Below, one piece after another: positions 59,750 to 64,000 of a stretch of DNA of 64,000 bases. A program made the translations under genes and the position numbers. Origin of the DNA: Takakia lepidozioides (Eukaryota > Streptophyta > Takakiopsida > Takakiales > Takakiaceae); assembly GCA_030704615.1 (NCBI GenBank), contig CM060733.1:1242001-1306000 (forward strand). Direction: 5' to 3'. The notes beneath the pieces were generated by a model. That model saw only the letters and a program-made list of their open reading frames with translations, ran no database searches and was not told the origin of the DNA. Every line of letters starts with the position of its first letter. Positions within the stretch are counted from its first letter, which is position 1.

Positions 59750-59955
59750 CCATGGGGTCGTATTATAGCTTCCACCCAACGTTTCACAGGGTTTGGCCCT
59801 TCACTTGTCATGAGAGTTTGCCATAATGCACCATGTGGCAAGTCTTCTTTGGCTATCGTAGCTCTGATAGCGACATCTGGGGCTACAAACCCGTGGAATA
59901 CTACCCCATTCCGATTAAGTTCGATAATGGCCACCGGTTGACCTTGCTTGCGGCC
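59750..59955 (+). repeat. Dispersed repeat R, copy 2, with a conserved minus-strand reading frame
   Basis: Same orientation as, and closely similar to, 41215-41425. On minus the frame reads PDVAIRATIAKEDLPHGALW, then RWVEAIIRPH. Here it is part of an open frame from about 59979 to 59668. The end word GGGTCAACCGG also occurs inverted inside the foldback element at about 60.19 kb. Confidence 0.7.
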
Positions 59956-60009
59956 ACAATATGGGTCGCAATAATTCATACCTAAAAACTAAAAACTAAT
60001 AAAATAAAA

Positions 60010-60650
60010 ATTCATACTATATCATAAATGCTACATATATATATATTGAAATACTAGTGTGCGTTACGTACTATGGAACTGGTCCGGTAGGGCCGTTCCA
60101 CCTTGTGGCGAGCCCATAGGGACGAGCCCGTGTTCCGGTAGGGTGGAACGGGCTCCACCGGACCCGTTCCAGAGCGTAACCGCCGCGAGCAGGGTCAACC
60201 GGTGGCTATTATCTAATACTTTTTAAGATTTTTTCCTAAAAGTTATCAACTGGTCCTTTGTCGTAAGGGGTCACCCAGAAGCTACTAATATAGACTGTCA
60301 GATCGTCGCATATATGTGTCATATCGACGGCCCATATCCAGTATATCGTAGCCATTTGTATTGTTGATCGACGGTGGGGAGACACCGGTTACGCTCTACA
60401 ACGGGTCTGGTGGAGCCCGTTCCACCTACTAGAACGCAGGCTCGTCCCTACGGGCTCGCCACATTCCTAGGTGGAACGGGCTCTACCAGACACATTCTAG
60501 AGAGAAGACTCCGGCCAAAGCCGGCGTAACTAAGAGTCACTTCGCCTCAAGGCTACTACCCCGTTTCAGGGGTGGGCCCTATCAAGGACCCGTTCCAAGG
60601 CACACTAGTATTTCAATATATATATATAACATTTATGATATAGTATGAAT
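60010..60650. mobile_element. Foldback element with about 50-bp terminal inverted repeats and nested inverted arms
   Basis: The outer arms 60010-60061 and 60601-60650 are near-perfect inverted repeats (ATTCATACTATATCATAAAT at the ends, AAATACTAGTGTG inside), differing by about two substitutions and a 2-bp indel. Inner GC-rich arms at about 60.07-60.18 and 60.385-60.49 kb (words such as GGTGGAACGGGCTC and CCGTTCCAGAGCGTAACC) also pair. No transposase is encoded. Confidence 0.85.
60503..60592 (-). repeat. SINE-tail repeat (family C) nested in the foldback element
   Basis: Reverse complement of the 28.84-kb and 40.39-kb copies: CT-rich end as GAGAGAAGACTCCGG, then GCCGGCGTAACTAAGAGTCA and GGGGTGGGCCC. 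It interrupts the right inner arm between ACATTCTAG and ACCCGTTCC, so it arrived after the foldback element formed. Confidence 0.75.
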
Positions 60651-60654
60651 TATT

Positions 60655-61850
60655 GTGAACCGTTTCTCCTATCAGGGCATGGCAAATGGTTCAGCATGGG
60701 ATGGGCGACCATGATGCATAGATACATGAGTGCATGCATGGGTGATGAGGAACAGTGTCGAGCTCGTGGAGCAGCTGCAGGGGACGTGCGCTGTCAGGAA
60801 TATTCAGTGATATTCTTGACATTTGTGATCCTCAGCAGCCCTTAGGACTTCCGGAATATGTAACGAGGGTTTCGCGAGGGTGGAGATGGCGGGAGGGGTA
60901 TATGTATATGTTGGGTTGCTCTACACTCTCTGCTTGGGGATGCAACACATCTCAGGTAGGTTGTAGGATTTGCGAGAGGCAGAGGTCTAAAGTCTGAATC
61001 AGCTTAAAGTAGAGCTCTTATGTGAATGGGCATGTGATAGGGGGTGTGGTGGAGCTTCGTTCCGGGTTGTTCTGACTTTGGCCGTTCCACATTTGCATAA
61101 CCTAAAAGTGCAATCAGAGTATCCCCTCTTTTCACCATTTTTGGATTGTTGGAGCTGGTAGCAGAGATATGATTCTCAAGCGTTACATTATCACACATAT
61201 CTCTTTCTGACAAGAGCGACGAAGATGGACACATGCTCAATTCGTCGCACTCCGAGTCCGTAGTAATGCTTCGCTACATCGTGAACGTTGTTGACGATTG
61301 CGTATGGTGGTTGAGTCCAATCACATTCACTTTCAGCAACGTCAAATGCAGAATTGTCATCCTCTCCGCCCATATTCGTAATGAAGGTTTGGAAGCATAA
61401 TCTCTGGCTCTTCTGATCGCTATCCATTTTAGGTCCGCGAGAGCATGCTAGTAAAAACACATCAACGTTGTTGTTGGGACGAGTACCTCCGGCTGTGGAA
61501 TTTGTCTCTATTCTCATACTCTTCATGTTCATTCTGAGCATTTCCATTTCATCTGGGAAGCTGCTTCAGCTTTTTGCAGTTTAGGGTTCAGTCATGGGAT
61601 TTAAGACTACCAGAGGAGGCATACAGAACTACGATCGTCTGTAGCGTAAGTGCTTGATGTCTGAAATACTTTCTCAAGAAGCAGACGACACTCAAACAAA
61701 TATTGGCAATGGTGGTTCATAAATGGAAATGGTGAATGTGTTACCGGAAGAGAGAAGTGTGAAAGTAGCATAGAGACAAGAGGGTTATGGTTTGCAGGTG
61801 TTGAAAGGTATAGTGCGAAAGGCAAAGGATAAGCTTACAACTGGCTACGA
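60655..61850. other. Region upstream of the RING-PUF gene
   Basis: An unrecognised 118-codon frame lies on minus at 61191-61547 (Asn/Asp/Val-rich, no domain). The rest is probably promoter and 5' leader of the gene at 61857. Confidence 0.3.
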
Positions 61851-61856
61851 TTAGCA

Positions 61857-63910
61857 ATGGCGTCAGTATGGAAGAACCTGGGGACTCCAGAGACAACAGG
61901 GGCTACTTCAGTGGTCCCCACAGCGGAGATTGTTGATGATGACTCCTGTGATATCTGCTGCGGGGAGGATGGGGCCTGTGATGTCTACTTCAAACCCTGT
62001 GGCCACAAGGCCTGTGCCTCATGTGTGCAAAAATTGCGGATTGCCAATATTTATAAGGTGTGGGTCCTAATGGAAGCTGCAGTGAATTTTCTGTAATGTT
62101 GTGGTTGGGAACTAGTGCTGCTGCAACAATGAGTGGGATCTGTGAGAGTGTTTTGGTAGGGAGGATCAAGTGGATCTTGCAAGAATGTCAAGAATGCCAT
62201 ACCGGAGAGAAGATAACAATGAATATTCCAGGGCTTTACAGTTGCAACAACTTTACTTGATCAGTGAAGCAAGCAAGACTGATCAAGTTTCTTGATGCTA
62301 ACCCAGAGGTAACATGATGTGGCAATCACCATGCAGGCTGATAGAGGAGTAAGGTGTCCATTCTGCAGGCAAGTGATAGAAAGCTACCTAGATGCCCCTC
62401 CGCCCCACCAACCTGTTAAGTCCCCTTTCCCTCAATCTGTTTCCTTCCGCCTCCTCATAGGGGGGAACTTAGAAGCAGGGCCCAAAGGAGTGGCTGCGAT
62501 TGGGCAGCCCTATGGGCGAGGTGGAATAGTGTCAATAGGAGGCGGCAATGACTACATTCCTCCCAAGGGCGTCACTGGTTCTGATGGAGGAGGCTTGCGC
62601 TCAAGCACACGCATGGATGAGCTTCTTCCGGGATATATTGTTCCTCCCCTGAAAGACACAGATGATATTGTCAGTATGGCTTTGGATCGCACGGTGAGCT
62701 GCTTACTACGACTGTATGGGAGAGTAAAGTAAGGAGTAAAATTTTGTCTTTGTTTCTCCCACTCAGTTTTCCCGGTGCCTGATTTGTATTTTTTCTCGTA
62801 GCACTGAACTCACTGAACTCGGGGATACCTTTGTCCACTTAATTTTCCCATGGAGCTGTTGGGACAGGTACCTTCAGCAAAGTTCTATCTGTTGGAAGTA
62901 CCCCAAGTTAGCTGGTTTGTGGAGGTTCGCCCAACTGATGGGGTCGATCTCCCTACTGACATCTGCAGTGGTTCATCTTTAGATAGCAGTTTTCTAGTAT
63001 TGCCATGGATTGCTTAGTGTAATTTTTCTCTTGTGTCGGATTTCCAATGCTGTTTTGCAAATTGAAGATATTGTCATAACTTGAATATTGTGAAAGATAT
63101 GTGTGGGACCATTTTAGATGTTTGCTTGTGCCTGATATCAGGGGGAAGGCGGGGGTGGGTGCTCTTTTCCATTTGGCTCTTGGTCAGGACACTCAAGATG
63201 TGAGGCTACACGACCAATTAAAGAGGTTTAGACCACCTGTTGACTCTTACCAAGTGGGATTTGGCTGTCACGAATGCAGGGAGCGAGGCATCTCGACTTC
63301 ATGTTGCGAGAGGGGTATCCTAAACGCCATAAAGTGGCAAAGCTTTGTCGAGAAATGCTCACCCCCTATGTTGCCAAACTTGCTGTTCATCGTAAGCACT
63401 TCACTCATTAAGTGATGGCTGTTAGGCGAAAGTCCTCACAGTTGTGGTAGCAGGAAACTTTGGTTATTCCAGACTTGGGGGAGATTCACTCTTGTTGTAT
63501 AGTGAATGAAATGCTGTACTTCTTGCACAACTTCTGTATGGGAGTTTTGCTTAAGAGTGCAAAACTTGGGTTGACAATGGCTCCATACTTTGTGGTGTGA
63601 CTCTTTGAAATTATTTCTCCGCCTGAATTCATGTACTTATTTCGAGATCCAGGACTTTGGGTTGCAGAGTCTGTGCTGGGTTTGGCTTTGAGAGTTGAAG
63701 TGAGAGGAGGATGTGTGAGTTTGTCCATGTGTGCTGGCAGCATCAGGAAATTATGTGCTGCAGCGAATGCTGGAGTATGCTGGCTTTCACAGGGGGGAAG
63801 GCAGTAATTCTGAGAGCTTCTTCACCGCCATTGTCCGCTCTGTTGCAAAGGATAAGGGCCTGGTCAGGGCTGCCCAAGACCACCGTGGCACCTTCTCTGT
63901 GCAGAAAATG
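61857..63910 (+). CDS. RING-finger plus Pumilio/PUF-repeat protein, 5' part; appears to run past the right edge
   Basis: Predicted E3-ligase-type RING joined to an RNA-binding PUF domain. Exons: 61857-62057, 62337-62693, 63280-63391, 63741 to about 63910. Phases agree at all joins. The RING is C3HC4: CDIC (31-34), PCGHKACASC, then across the first intron CPFCR. A Gly/Pro-rich linker follows (GGIVSIGGGNDYIPPKGV). At the second join, DIVSMALDRT meets GARHLDFML, which forms the first helices of a PUF repeat. At the third join, KLAVH meets P(S)GNYVLQRMLEYA, the usual HPxGNYVxQ motif. DHRGTFSVQKMV is the next repeat. A full PUF domain has eight repeats; about two to three are in the window. The last exon end is uncertain (GT at 63911, or a stop at 63941). 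Each domain call is strong; the fused transcript is inferred from phase and repeat continuity. Confidence 0.8.
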
Positions 63911-64000
63911 GTCATCCTCCACAAGTTACTTGTTGATTATTAAGATTTATACCTGCATAGTTCGTCTTGTTTTCTAGACTATGGATGGCGGTCCTCTAAG

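Noticed and set aside
41215-59955. The two R repeats as LTRs of one 18.5-kb retrotransposon
   Set aside because: An ERF gene and a separate LINE lie between them, and no LTR termini, primer-binding site or polypurine tract were seen.

Overview
The window is nuclear DNA from a land plant, most likely a non-seed plant such as a fern or lycophyte. Evidence: plant-type spliced genes (NF-YB, a single-domain AP2/ERF factor, a plant importin-9), an intronless PLS-type PPR-DYW gene with highly regular repeats, OSB-type PDF motifs, and intergenic space filled with decayed Ty3/gypsy, LINE, SINE and foldback elements. The lineage call is inference; no organellar, bacterial or viral replicon is present.

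Layout. 0.2-16.8 kb, minus strand: a large importin-9 (IPO9/Kap114-type) gene. I could place 31 exons by homology, splice sites and phase, including one AT-AC (U12-type) intron; its introns carry SINEs and a CT-rich tandem repeat. 18.5-19.9 kb, plus: two tandem copies of an OSB-type PDF motif, each split by an intron at the same place. 19.9-21.9 kb, plus: a 641-aa PPR-E-DYW protein (organellar C-to-U RNA editing family). 23.8-26.4 kb, plus: a complete five-exon NF-YB (HAP3) gene of 180 codons. 26.5-43 kb: transposon-rich desert with tRNA-derived SINEs, SINE-tail fragments, Ty3/gypsy integrase remnants (one split and inverted, one amplified as a ~175-bp tandem array) and a ~600-bp terminal-inverted-repeat element. 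43.2-45.5 kb, plus: an ERF-type AP2 transcription factor with an unusually long N-terminal part. 46.4-53.5 kb: a plant LINE with zinc-knuckle ORF1, endonuclease and half a reverse transcriptase on plus, then the connecting and zinc-binding 3' part of ORF2 on minus. 53.5-61.8 kb: repeats, a foldback element with 50-bp terminal inverted repeats, and unrecognised ORFs. 61.9-63.9 kb, plus: a gene whose exons join a C3HC4 RING finger directly to Pumilio/PUF repeats and which appears to run off the right edge.

How the genes relate: they are unrelated housekeeping or regulatory genes, not a pathway. The closest functional link is the OSB-like PDF exons and the PPR-DYW gene, which lie in tandem on one strand and both belong to families acting on organellar nucleic acids. 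The most interesting items are the RING-PUF architecture, the AT-AC intron in importin-9, the PDF-motif exon duplication beside a PPR-DYW gene, a repeated conserved peptide of unknown family at 41.2 and 59.8 kb, and the rearranged retroelements.
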